Both the position numbers and the translations under genes were made by a program. From contig NC_091112.1 in assembly GCF_024713975.1 (NCBI RefSeq), forward strand, positions 12,411,001 to 12,475,000: DNA of 64,000 nucleotides, read 5' to 3'. The notes under the pieces are model-generated. The model made no database searches, was not told where the DNA came from, and worked only from the letters and a program-made list of their open reading frames with translations. This stretch comes from Paralichthys olivaceus (taxonomy: Eukaryota; Chordata; Actinopteri; Pleuronectiformes; Paralichthyidae). This document shows positions 37,746 through 50,600 of the stretch, one piece after another. Numbering within the stretch: the stretch's first letter is position 1; the number at the start of each line of letters is the position of its first letter.

Positions 37746-40690
37746 AAACCACCATGTTAGCTTCAGTTACATTGTTTTCACCTGACATGCAGACTGAATT
37801 AACAGAGTGATGAACCACACCGCACATCTGGATGTGAACTTGAACCCTACTGTCTCCCTTGTAATCCATTGGTTGATTTGTAACAGTTTCTAAATTAGTT
37901 TCAAACTAGACCCCACATAGTTTATTCCCCACATCCTCATATACCTTTTCAGTCCTTGTTATTCAACAGAAAGAACTATTACTACTATTCCCTTCTCACT
38001 ACTGAGCCTGCTTTCTACAGATCTGAACCAGCACCAGGAGCCTCTGGATCAGGCCTTACAGCCACAGTACTTCCCCCCAGCTGCTGGCAGAGATAAATGT
38101 GGCTTTGCAGGAGCTGCACCCCCTGGAGTATTTAGGGCCCACCCTGGTGGGTCTAGTGGGATCGGTGGGGCCAGAGCCCGGTTACAGATACCGGTGATTA
38201 TTTACTGGGCCCATGTCTCTGTGGGATCCGGGCAGTGATGGATTCTGACGGGTCGGATGATCACTCTTCCAATGAGAATAATTAATATAATGAGGAGCTA
38301 CTGAGCATGTGCAGCAGCGTTTGATGAATACAGTGCACGTGTTGTTGTTACTCACAGGTGACACAGGGTGCGTGGGGGGTAACATGGAGACAGAGGTGTG
38401 AGGGTATAAACAGAGAGCCAGAGTAAGAATGGAAAGGAAAGTATGGATGAATGAATATAATGTTGGAGAATAGAAGAGTGTGTTAATCTTCGAAATCAGG
38501 GGAAAAAATCAATTAAACTATTCACATCCTCCTGAACACCACATGTCCTGCCTGAAGCCAAGACACAGAAGAGAACAGAAGACGGTTAGAGGTGGGTGAG
38601 AACCAGAAAGCAACACAAGACAAGCAGGGACAGATTTTTGGGGGTATACCCCCCCCCCCCAAACGTTCATACATTGTTGAGATGCAACCTTTTAACCAGG
38701 TAGAGAGGCCATGTTTCACAACAACTGACTACACTCCCCCCCAAAGATATTGTAATGAGGACTTCATAGTTATAATTAGCTGCTGTTATGTGCCTCGCTG
38801 TCATCGTGACATGTTATATGCTGACCCGCTGTCTGCAATGGAATTATCTTCACTAATGAACCTGAGCGGAGTCAATGACTCAGAATGGCAGAATGTTGTC
38901 GACAAAACAGGAAGAAGACTTGTGCATGTGGGTGTTGTGCTGGTGTGCAGACACTGTGGGTGTGGATTCGGGGCTATATAGGGCGGAATGACCCGACAGT
39001 TATTGGTGGGTTCATGTAAAAAAAAACATATCAAGGCCGAGTTACTGAACAGTGAGACGGTGGCTCGTTACGCACTGCGGAGCAAGCTATTATACCTGCA
39101 AGATTCCAGCCACTAATTTAGCCACATGCCACTTAACATGCGTTTGATATGAATCACAGGGTGCTCGCAGGAGCCGCCTCCTCCTCTTCCCTACCCTCCT
39201 TCCTGCGTGTAGCATGACCCCACTGCTCTTACTTCCTTAAAGAGCGAGTCGTTAAACAGCTGAGGATCCACCAGCAGATATAATGGAGAAATAATGAACG
39301 CCATTGCCTCAGGTATTTATCACAGCAGCAAGTCTCTGAGCTTAGGCGGTTTTATTTTCTAAATGGCAGCAAGGGGGTGGGCAATTAACTTCAAAGTCTG
39401 AGAGCACAGCCCTAACAGCAAAGATACAAAACTTGTTCAGCTGTGCATAATGTACATAAATTCATTTTCAAGACAATTGAGCTTAGGTTAATGCAGGTGT
39501 CCTGTATCTATGATTGGGAGAGTGGACTGAACATTTTCTAAACTTTCAGCTCCTTTAAATCTCAGAGACAAACACAAGTCGAGCATCAAACAGTGAACTC
39601 CTGCTGACACATCAGACTGGCATAGCATCCTGGTGTGGACACATTCGCTGTGGTGCGTCTGGTGTCCCGCCACTGGCTGCCTGGCTGTATGGGTGAGGCC
39701 CTCCGGCTCAGACCGGCTGGCTTGGGACTCGGTCGCTTCCTCAGCCGATCGCGTCCCTGCTCAGACGTCAGCACAGGCCGGTCTCACCACGGCTCCTTTA
39801 CAGCCTGCTTTCATGTGTCCTTTTAATGAGCAAACCGCCGGCTCAGCAGCCTGCTATAAAACACAGTCAAATTAAAACACCCAAATATGAATCAGCTACG
39901 TAGCCTAATTCTCCAAGCCAGGCCGAAGGCGTAGCTTGTCTATGGGGAGACATCGGAAGGACCAGGGTCTATTGTCTGCGAAGGCCAAGAAGGTGTTGGC
40001 GGCACAAAGATTTAAAATCCTGCAACAACAAAGGCTCATTATCAAAAGTTATGCTGTGTATGCTAACAATGGCTTCTTAATAAGATTCCTAATGAGATAC
40101 TGAGCCTGTAAGTACTTCCCCTCTTTTATAATCACATGGAGATAATCTTCAAAGCGAGGCAAGTGCACAACATCCCCAAAGAACAACAACAGAGTGAGTC
40201 ACAAGCCCGCGACACGACTCCTGCCACCAGTGGCTCGCCGCAGTCTGCTACAACTGCGGCTGCCACTTAGACGACAGCAGCTCTATAAAATGTCGCAAAG
40301 AAACACCAGCCCTCAGGAAAAAAAGAGAGTAAAATAAAACAAAACCACATTTGTTTTTCCCCCCTCTCATTTCATTGTAATGATGGAAATAAGGGCATCA
40401 TTCTGAGATTAGTGCTGCTATTTCTCCCTGACTGACGTTAAATGTTACGAGTGCCTGCTGAAGCGCTTTGGAGGAACAATGGAACAACAACCCACCAAAG
40501 AGCAGAAAGGTCGGAGCATAGGCTGATCTGCAAACGTCAAGTTGCAGCAACAGCCTCATGAAACATGGAACAAGACCATGGTGTGTACAAGCTAACTGCT
40601 TGTAGAGACAGTTCTGAAAAGTTTTTTTTATTTGAATGTCCTGTTCTACACCATATGACAGTGTCCACCCCAAGGCCTCTGATTCAAATG
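37746..40690. other. Gene-free evx1-hibadh interval, middle part
   Basis: No exon found. Unique, CpG-containing segments at about 38,150-38,390 and 39,040-39,370 contain TAAT cores (gaataattaatataatgagg near 38,276; gcggttttattttc near 39,348) and look like candidate regulatory DNA. A C run lies at 38,650-38,660. Confidence 0.4.
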
Positions 40691-40699
40691 AGGACAAAC

Positions 40700-40990
40700 T
40701 TCACAAATGAAACTCGGTACACCTTGTTTTAATGTGGACCATCAACTTTTCAGTTTTGTCCAAACCAAAGTATAAGGCATGAAAGGTGCCTCAGACAACT
40801 GTTCTGATAAAGGGACCAAATTCGTCTGACCAGAAGAAGGTGGTCTTGGTTCGGATCAAACTGAACCATATTTTGGTTTATTTGCAATGTAAACACCTTT
40901 TTTTTGGATAGTTCACATTTTCGGACCAATGGCAGGAAGTTGAGACAGCATTAAGGAATAGAAGAAGAAAAAGAAGTGGACGCGCCTTCC
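40700..40990. mobile_element. Possible non-autonomous DNA transposon remnant
   Basis: Repeated ggaccaaa/tggttcgg words around 40,735-40,930 (gtccaaaccaaag, ggttcggatcaaactgaacca, cggaccaatggcagg) resemble the internal sequence of common fish hAT-like elements. The ends are not clear. Confidence 0.3.
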
Positions 40991-41644
40991 TGGATTGCTT
41001 GCATTTTTTCTCTCCAACATTATAACACCAGGACATTCATTTTGCTTGTAGTATAAAAGTGGCAATTAACAAAGTGAAGCGGTTCAGTCATTTTCTCCAT
41101 TACAATAGAAACTTTGTATTTTTTGGACTTTAATGAAACAAATTAGCGAATACAATGGCAGAATTGACAACATGCCAACGTTGGACGCATGCCTGTCTAC
41201 AAACGAATCAATCTCAAGTGTAGTTGGACACAGCCCATGTAAATGATGGTCACAGGGCAAAAGTATGTCATACAAAAGTGTTTTATCCATTATGAGACCA
41301 AAACTAACTGAAACAAATGTTTGCAATGTAACAAAGATGTGAAATTTAGTTCTGACCATGTTCTGGACCTTCAGGTGTATAGATGCCCTAAAGGAAGAGC
41401 AATCAACAAGGGGTTACCCTCAAATAATGAGCTGAGAGTAGAAGACAAATGTTGACTTCGCTACACACATTAGTCCAGGAACATTGGAAATTGGAATGCT
41501 TTGAAATCTGGTGCTGTCATATTGCCCTCAGGATGACTTGGAATCACTTGATGATATCCTGACTTTTTATACCGTTAAATTTGCAAAATGGGTTTATGAC
41601 CAAAAACCTGCAACGGTCTTGTCATTCCATGAATAAAATGCTGA

Positions 41645-41711
41645 GAATCAGCATATTAGCATTGTCATTGTGACCATATTAGCGAGCTGATAGCATTTAG
41701 TTCAAAGCACC
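41645..41711 (+). mobile_element. Percomorph interspersed repeat fragment (AGCATGTTAGC type)
   Basis: The phrase cagcatattagcattgtc, attgtgaccatattagc and gcatttagttcaaagcacc matches a repeat family very common in spiny-rayed fishes. Only about 65 bp are recognisable. Confidence 0.6.
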
Positions 41712-43080
41712 TTATGTGCAGCCAGCCATGTTTCAGTAGGGAGTGACATACAAAGTTGGTACGTACGCTATATACAGATGGACAATATGACTGCTCGTCA
41801 AAACATGGAATATTTTGGCTTTGTTTCTGGATAGTGGGAGGATGTAAAGATGCGTCGTCCATGGCTATATACAGTATATGATTGGATACTTAAACATGGC
41901 CACATCAGCCGTTTTGATTTGTTGATATAGCTTTTGTACTTTGGACAAATACTATTGTCAGGTAAGATGACTATTGAGCCCTAACTAATCACTGACATGT
42001 AATTAGTAAGCTCTACTTTCCCAGAGTGCACCTAAGTCATTATACATCCAACACTGAGAGGTAACTTCATGAGCTATGTTAACTTCAGCAACACACTGTA
42101 CTTACAGACCAGTCAAACACCAAATCCACAGAACATCTTTTATTTTAGGCTACAGAGTGACTGAGGATCTGTTTCACAGAGCAAAGACAAACTGTAGAGA
42201 CAACGAATGAATTTTACTAAAAAAGTGACAGTTCTTTTAGATTCCTCTTCATTACTACACGACAATATGAATATACATTATGTACATTTGCTCATAGCAG
42301 GGAGGAACCGTTCCTCACTGACACTTCACACAGACGTCATACATATGCGAGGAGGATCGACTTGACGGGTCAGAGAATGTGCTGGAAATTGAGAACATTG
42401 TGTAGTAAACAGTATAAAGTTTAAACAGTGTTGGTCGCAAAATAACAATAACAATGCTCCAGAGGATTGCAGATGTAGACAGTAGTGGAGAGAGGTAAGT
42501 TAAAAGAGATTCTAGAGCTGTATCAAAATAGCCAAGCACATCACACCGTGATGCACACAGTGCAAAAATAACCAGGTATTATCTTATAATGCAGTAGAGA
42601 ACTGGCTGATCCACTGAAACTGTGGACACCAAGAATTGTAAATACTGTAACTGAGTAAAAATGATAACTGGATGATTTATAAATGAAATTATCAAGTTTA
42701 TCTGCTGGCAGGAAGTCTCCAAGCTCCTGCCAGAAACAAAGAAATGTAACAACACAGGTAAACCCTCATGTACGCACAGTTTTGTAGTGCTGTGAATGTG
42801 GGATTTTATTTCCATGAATGTAGCCCACCATCACTATGTGAATCCTTATTGTATCATGTTTTTGTTAGATTTTTAAATATCAGGGGACAAATCCTGGTCA
42901 TTTGAGTAACAGGCAAAAAGCACAAACCTGACAAAAACTTACCTTCACCATTCATGCAATTACTACTCTTCGATCATCGTAAAATACCACATATGTCTGC
43001 ATTGTTTTGTGTTAGTCTGCAGCGCCTCATCCTACCTCTCGTCAGCTGGCTTTGCCTCCAAATACGTATCTAAGGTCAGT
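41712..43080. other. Sequence 3' of hibadh
   Basis: AT-rich intergenic DNA with no exon recognised. It may include alternative hibadh 3' UTR ends, because another minus-strand AATAAA lies near 42,803-42,810. Confidence 0.4.
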
Positions 43081-43086
43081 TTTATT
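43081..43086 (-). terminator. hibadh: Candidate hibadh poly(A) signal
   Basis: AATAAA on the minus strand, 234 bases beyond the hibadh stop codon. It is the first canonical signal after the stop. Confidence 0.55.
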
Positions 43087-43319
43087 ATTTCCCCACATTC
43101 AAAAGGGACAGCCATGAATTCAAAGTATGATTCAGCTAATGCAATGAGGGGACACGTGTCAACATACAGTATGTTAATTGGATTGCTGATCTTTGCCTGA
43201 GGGCAAGGCCTTAGTCTCTCCTGAGCATAGTGGGATAAGGGGCACTGGGGTGTGTGGTTGAAGTGTGTGTTTGTGTGTGTGTATGCTAATATCACAGTTA
43301 ACTGTGCTCCCCCCTACAT

Positions 43320-43478
43320 TCACTGTCCCTCCTCCTCACGTAGGAATTGGAAGACAGATGAGAAGTCCTTGTTAGCATAACCGCGGGAGCACATGACTCT
43401 GAAGATCTGGTGGGCGAGGGAACCCAGAGGGACCGGCGTCTTAGTGTTGGTGGCAGTGTTTTGGGCCAAACCCAGATC
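43320..43478 (-). CDS. hibadh: hibadh exon 8 (terminal)
   Basis: Reads DLGLAQNTATNTKTPVPLGS ... QFLREEEGQ, stop TGA at 43,322-43,320. The acceptor is tgtttccag. Confidence 0.96.
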   Translation of the reverse strand, partial: DLGLAQNTATNTKTPVPLGSLAHQIFRVMCSRGYANKDFSSVFQFLREEEGQ

Positions 43479-45977
43479 CTGGAAACAGAAAAAGAAAGAT
43501 GGAGAATATGAGATAGGTAGACTAACGTTACAATCAATTTTTCTTTGTCTAATAGCTTCACATATTTATCCCAACTAGTGCAGTGTTCATTCTAAACATG
43601 TCTGTTATGAATGGACTGTTTTCTTGGCCTCTTGATGCTCTTCAGCTACTTCAGAATTATTCCAGTTATTCCCAAATCGTCATTTGTGAGTCCTCCTCAG
43701 TACTACAAGATACTGTCACTATTTATTGTCTGTGTGCTGGACGTTGTGTGCAGAGCTTTATATAAACAGTCTATGGTGCAGAGTGAAGTTAGAAAAATGT
43801 GTGCTGATCCTACCTGGTTTATCTGCAGTGAAGATTTTACAGTCACTGTTTTCAATACAATTAACTGAATTGGCTTTATGACTGTTCACACGTGTGGCTT
43901 ATATATAAGTTAGAATTATTTACTGAGCTGCTGTTATTTTTTCATAAATTACATGTTGGTTATTTCAGAGTTGTGTTCAGCGATTGATAATCTTCAGACT
44001 AGAGTTTACAACTTGCACAATACTATAATAATTCCCATGGCTATTATCAATACACATGCCAAGTGTGAACCAGTTTAAGATGATTGGTTCACGAGATATG
44101 CGTTCCACATACAGACAGACATTTGTGGAATTAGTAGGTGGATTCTTTCAGATATTCTTGAGCTGACTGTATGTGATAGAACTGCATGGTCTGTGTATGC
44201 AGAGCAAACATTGTAAGTGATTTAACAGACACCTAGATGCATCATATAATAGACACACTAACCATTACAGGAGAGCTAAGGCAGTGACAGTAAAAATCAA
44301 GTTACACACAATAAGTCACAGATGGAGTGGTGACGAGGAGAGAGAATAGAGTCACAATGAGACAATAGAACAGTGAGACAATGACACAGTTGAGAGACTG
44401 ACAAAAAAAGAGACTAAATAAAGAAAAGAACATTAGAGAGACTAGCAGCTGAAACGCTTAGTTAGTGTTTAATTAGTTAATAGAGGAATGGTGTAATTAT
44501 TTCATCATCCTTTATCAAGCAAAGATGTGTGGATCTGTTAAGTTTAAGTTGATCTTAATGGTGAAATGAACATTTGTGTTTTGGACTGTTGGAATTGTGA
44601 AGATATCACTTTTGTTGTGGGTATTGTTTATTCATTTCAAACAAATACAGACTAAACAAAAAATACAAAAATTAACCTGTAAATGAAACAAAGAGTCTGA
44701 GACGATTCTTAAAAGAAAGTGTGACACAAAGACCTGTACCTTTGCCATTAGTGTGGTTCCAAAGCCGCCCTGGTAGTTGTTGGCAGAGGGGACTCCATCC
44801 ATGACTCCAGGGACTGGGTTGTATGTGTCGCTAGACCAGCAACGACCTGAGGACATGTTGAGGATCTTTGCCAGCAGCTTTGGGTCCAAACCAAGTCTGG
44901 GACAAGAACAGGAAGACGACAAATCAGTATCTTCTTTGGTAATGTTATCTGGGAGATCCAGAGGTACTTCAGAGCAGATGCACACTGTAACATCACTGAC
45001 TCTTGTCTATAAGAGGTAGAAAAAAGGGAAAAGATGTAATTGATGAACAGATTATTATACCTCCTTTTTACTTGTTAGGCTAAGTGAGGACATGGTAGAG
45101 GTAAGAAAGGAAAGAGGAATTATGCAAGAAGTCTGGAGGAACTGGAACGCCAATTATGGAATACATTTTCTCAACATGGAGAAAGATGGGTGTGGGGGCA
45201 CCCTGTGATTGTAGTGACCCCCATTGAACCTTATTCCCGGCTGCGACCATTCTTCAGTGTTAATGGCTGAAGGCTTTGTAATGCCGGCTAATGCAGTATT
45301 GATGTTTACCGGCACATCTATCCTTCATCATCCCTTTTTCATGAAAAGAAAGAAGTGGAGGAGGAGAAGTGGTTAAGCAGCACAGGGGAGCCATAAACCT
45401 CGCTGTCACATACACAAGCATGCTCTTACTTTTGCTGCCCCATTTTACAGCAACCTACTTCTATATGCAAGAAGACAAATCTCCAGGCTGCGAAATGATT
45501 TTTTTTAAGAGGCAAAGAGAGGACAGACAGAAATAAGCAAGGGGCAGACAAACCAAGTGCCAAGCATTACAGCAGGGAGGGTGCAACAACAGCGTCTGTG
45601 TCAGTAGTTCAATCTGCCTGTGTAGTGCAGCTTTTGTATATTAACATTTTAAAGGCCAGTGTTAAGCTGACCACATCAAGCCCTGGCTGTCTCACTTCAC
45701 TGTTACTTACAGGCCTATAACTCTATTCTGCTCTCTATATGACTATTAAACCATCATAGGTCCTTAAGGCCAGCAGCCTCCCCCCTCCCTCCACCTGGCT
45801 CTCATTCTGCTATTACTACCACAGTTTTTATTAGCTGTCTACCAACTAATTAAGAATGGGAATTGCATTTACACTCTCGCCATGTCTCCCTCTTCCTTTC
45901 CCCTTCGTCTCTTTTGTGTCCCCTCAGACACCCTCATTTAAAAAAAATGTATCTATTGATAATGTGGCATTAGCGAC

Positions 45978-46013
<36 letters not shown>

Positions 46014-47594
46014 CATGTGTTCTAACTCATAGTTCTTTTTTAATGGCAGCCTTACTCATGATGGCTTTTTTTTTTGATTATGTCTCTAAGCATCTCCCTC
46101 AGTGTCCTGCCTCTCCTCTTCCTCCTCCCCCTTGTCTTCCATGCTGACACCTCCCTGTCTGAGGACTCTGGGGGACATATGTTTGACATCGCACACAACC
46201 CCCCCCCCCCCCCACATTTCTACGCTCCTCCCAGTGTTCTGGGTCAGCAGCTGAAAAGGTTACTGGCTGAGCTACAATAAAGCGCGTCCAAGCGCACAGA
46301 TCGTTTGTTATAGCGACCAGAGACGCTGACGGGGAGCTGTTGTCCTCTGTTAACGATAAATCAATGAAGATCCCCTCCTGCTCCCCTCACACACTCACAT
46401 ACACACATACACACAGTCGTGGTTATTAGCTGACACGGTGGTGGTGTTCTTCGCCTGCGGTAATTTGCGTGGAGAAGAGGACATGTCACGCTTTAACAGG
46501 ATTGACATGGGTAAACACACACACAGACATGAACACTAAAACAAACGAGTTGCTGTGTGATGCCACTGCAGATTAAGAAAATGTGAGAGAGATGGTGGTG
46601 GCAGTGGAAATAAAAGGGGAGGGCATTTAAGCGTTTATGTGCTGGGAGCTCGAGCAGGTGGAGTTCATTTGCAGCTCTGATATTAACTGTCTTTTCATGG
46701 CCATTAGCTCCTCATCCTGGGCTGTACCACGAGAGATGAAGCCCAACCCGTTCCCCATTTATTATTACATTAAAGAGCTAACGAGCACATATACACACAG
46801 AAGCATTTACTATTCCATTTAAAGAGGCAACAAGCACATTTATCACCCAACTTTAATCTTCATCAGAGCATATGCTCACAATTCGTTTGAGCTATGGTGA
46901 GAGTAGGAGGAGGTGTCTGTGTTCATGTGTGTTGTGGCAAACCTATTTCTGTCTTGACACAAAGGATCGTTCGATACCCTTTGATTCGCCTGTTGTTCTC
47001 CCGCTAAACAAATAAGGGAGTAAATGTGTGTTCCTACTTGTGTGCATCAATGGCCATATGTTTGTATGCATGAATGAGTGCAGGTACACAGGTGTGCGAG
47101 GTGAACCGTGAGCCGTAAAAGCCTCATATCCCTCCCTGAGCCAGTCGTCTATTTCTCTCGTCGTCTTCCTGTCCTTTTATCTTCAAGTGTATCATTAAAA
47201 TCACCACTGCCCCTCTATGCTACAGCTTCTCATCCCCCTCCATCACCGACTGGCTGGCTGGCTGCATGCAGAAATTACATCAGGCAGGTAAGAGATGAAA
47301 GGATTAAAAGAAAAGAGACAAAATGATAAGGTAAAGCAAATAAAGATGGAGGGGAAAAACCTGAAAGAGAGGGAAAGAAAGAAAAGCAGAGAGAATGGGT
47401 GTGTATGTGTGTTTCAGAGCAAGTGTGTGCGTGCACTCATAATTGTCATGCATGGCCATTCCTTGCACTAAGAGAACGTCACGCTCTGTTGGAGACGGCC
47501 CAAGCTTCCATCTGAGATCAACAAATTAGCTCCACGAACAGAACTGTGTATGAGAGTGTGTTTGTGCGTCTGTCTGTGTGAGCAGGTAATGAGA

Positions 47595-47648
<54 letters not shown>

Positions 47649-50600
47649 AAGAAAGGGCAGCTCTATCAGGCCCAAGTCCACCATGATAAAATGTTATTGC
47701 CATTTTCCTGTAAATTGGCTGTGAACGCTCAGTCGCCTTTGTCTTGGTCTGAGTCGTGTGTGTGTGTATCAGCACACCTAATACCTAAGAGAGCGTCCTC
47801 TCTGCATAAGAGGCCGCAATGCAGCATGGGAGATTTAAGGGTGTCGTCTCTCTCTAAACGATGATAGTCTTTGTCAAAGCCTCTAATAAAGCCCCAGAGG
47901 TCAACTAGTAAGAAGAGTGAAACACAGTACACATGTATACTCACACGACAACGACTGAATATGGGTCAGATGATATAAAGAATAATTCAAATTCTAAATT
48001 TGGGGATGCATTGGTTAATATTCTCAATGTTTTTTCAAGGCATACATTATAATGATGTGCACTGAGAGTATAGGAGCTGTTGTAGTTTGGTAGAAAACTG
48101 CTGTCTTCAGTGTCTCTGGATGTAAATTTGTGTATCTAAGTGTGTGAGTGTGTGAGCGCATCAGTGTGACAGTGTGGCAATGTGTAAATCTGTGTTGCTC
48201 CCTTAATGCCTCCATATTTCAGAGGTCTAGTGTTGGGATTTATGTGCAACTGCTCATGCCAATTTTCCTCCTGTGTCTCAGCACAGATAAATCAGCTGCA
48301 CTAACACAGCTGCACGGGGCGAAGAGCAATGCACGCACATGTGCACATGCATGCACGCACACACGCAAAATTGGTCCACACACCATTTAAGCTGCAAAAC
48401 CCATAAAATATATAGAGTAGACAGAGGAAACAGTCTATTATTGACGTGGGATATGTATAATCAGAGTAGGGAATAAATTCATACTTCCAAATGTGAAAAT
48501 CTTATCTGACGAACCTGGTAATTTCATTCATATGAGGAATAACAGATGTGTAGACTTGATGTAGAAAAGATCATTTCCTTCCAAAAAAAAATAAAAAATC
48601 TGTACTGTGACTGTACTTTGGTTGACCCAAGCGTTTTGACTGTTACCATGCAATACTATGACCAAATCGGTATTCAAATGCTGTGTTTGAATAATATTTA
48701 TTACCTCAACCAATGTTTTCTGCTGCATTTGTTTGTTAATTAGCAGGATGTTTAGGTGACTGATTTTAAGTGTATGTTCAATTTGATGCAGATCCAAATA
48801 AAAATTCTGATCTAATGAATTTAAATGTGGTTTCATAAGGGGACTGTTGAGGTAAACCAACTTTATTCATCATGAATCGGCATCATATAGAATAGGTATA
48901 AACTCAGACAAGACTTTAAAGCAAAGTGATTGTTTTGTTCGTCATAGCTAGGATCTAAAGTTACAGGGATTGACAAACAACCAGGACAAGTCACAACGAC
49001 GCTACCATGTTGTCAAAAAAGTCAAAAGATATCTTAAAGTCCAGTTAGTATGCAATACAAAGTCAAGGACAAGGACTCAGTTATGATGCATAAACAAATA
49101 CACATTTCTGAAAATGTAGGAGCAATCAAATTGAATGAGTACGAGTATGTTCTCCGTCCTTTTAAGCCATATCTGACTGTACTGGTCGAGGACTGCATAT
49201 CCCATCATGCTCAGTGCTTTGGCCAATGAGGCTTTGTGCAAGGACAAGGCATGATGAATGATGGGATTTCTAGGTGGCGTTCAGTGACAGGGGTGTGACA
49301 GGATACTAGTGAGAGCTCAATCAGCAGATGTAAATCAGAGTCTGTGGCTCTGCCCCCTCATCCATCTCTCTCCAGCACAACCAGCTCTGACTCTGGGCTG
49401 GACTGACCCCTTTGCACCTCCATAAACTGCACAACCATGCACGGAAGCATGCACACATACAGACACACACATTTCTAAACCTGTATTGAAGCAGTAAACT
49501 GTCATAGTTACAGCCATATCACTGGTACAGTCATTTCTTTTATAGCGATGGCTATATCTAAGGCCGAGTTCAGAGTCGTATTAATGCGTGGCTAAATATG
49601 GGAGCATCAATTGTGCTTCTTTAAGTTCATGGTGCTTGTAATAACCAAATGTTTGGAAACATTTGTTGACTCAGGAGGATATGTCCACCTCTTCACATCC
49701 TTCACAGAGGAAAATGAACCTCAATGGACCTACTGCCTAAAACCCTGGCAACAGCCACTTTGAATAGCCCAGTCTAGTATCCCTGTGTCAGATTTTATAC
49801 CTGTGCACTCCCATAATAATTGCAGTTGCTCATGTAAATGTAGCCACTGATGACTGTTTTTTTTTTTTTACCTTCAGCATAGCAGGCTGGAAGCAGCATA
49901 GCACAACACTGACGGACAATACCTGATGCCAAGGTTCATGGTTTCTGCAGTCCCAATCATCCCGATGGCCAGCAGCATGTTGTTGCAGATCTTTGCTGCC
50001 TGGTGAGGGTCAAAGAAGTAAAATATTTAGGTTTATAGCGTAATATTCATGATGCACTGCACAAATAGTATTCTTAGTGTAAAAGAAAAGATATACATAT
50101 AAACATGTGCAAATAATATTTTAACCAGCAGTCAAAGATGTCTGTGTGCACTCACCTTATCAACATCCTGATTAACTGTATAAACAGGCAGTCTCCCTGA
50201 GGATTAAATACTTTGTCTTTGTGTGATTTAAATGTGTAAATTCTTCTTAATCTTTTACGCTATTTATACTTTTTTGAAACGTTTTTTCAGATGTATTATT
50301 CTGTAAGAATGATTATTAAATACATACACTTTTATGGATACAATATAACACATTATGTTTGTGTGTATGTTTGAATGAATAAAGAAAAATAATTATACAT
50401 TTTCTTTGGTTTAAGTGCCTGGGATTTAGTTTCATTGTGCTTTTTATCTTTTTATCCATCCTTGTGTTGCTTTTTTTGCCATGACTGCAAAGCACTTTTG
50501 CTCAACTCCTGTTGATTTTAATGTGTTATATAAAAAAAACTGACTTGACTGGACTGAAATTAGCTAAATATTGTGTATAACCCCTTTGCCACCGGTTAAA

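Larger units (their letters stand above)
44897..49922 (-). other. hibadh: hibadh intron 6
   Basis: A 5.0-kb intron. It holds TG (45,980-46,010) and CA (47,595-47,645) microsatellites, a C run (46,199-46,213), an imperfect inverted repeat at 49,193-49,275, and unique CpG-containing sequence at about 46,260-46,390 and 46,640-46,870 that might be regulatory. No exon on either strand. Confidence 0.6.
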
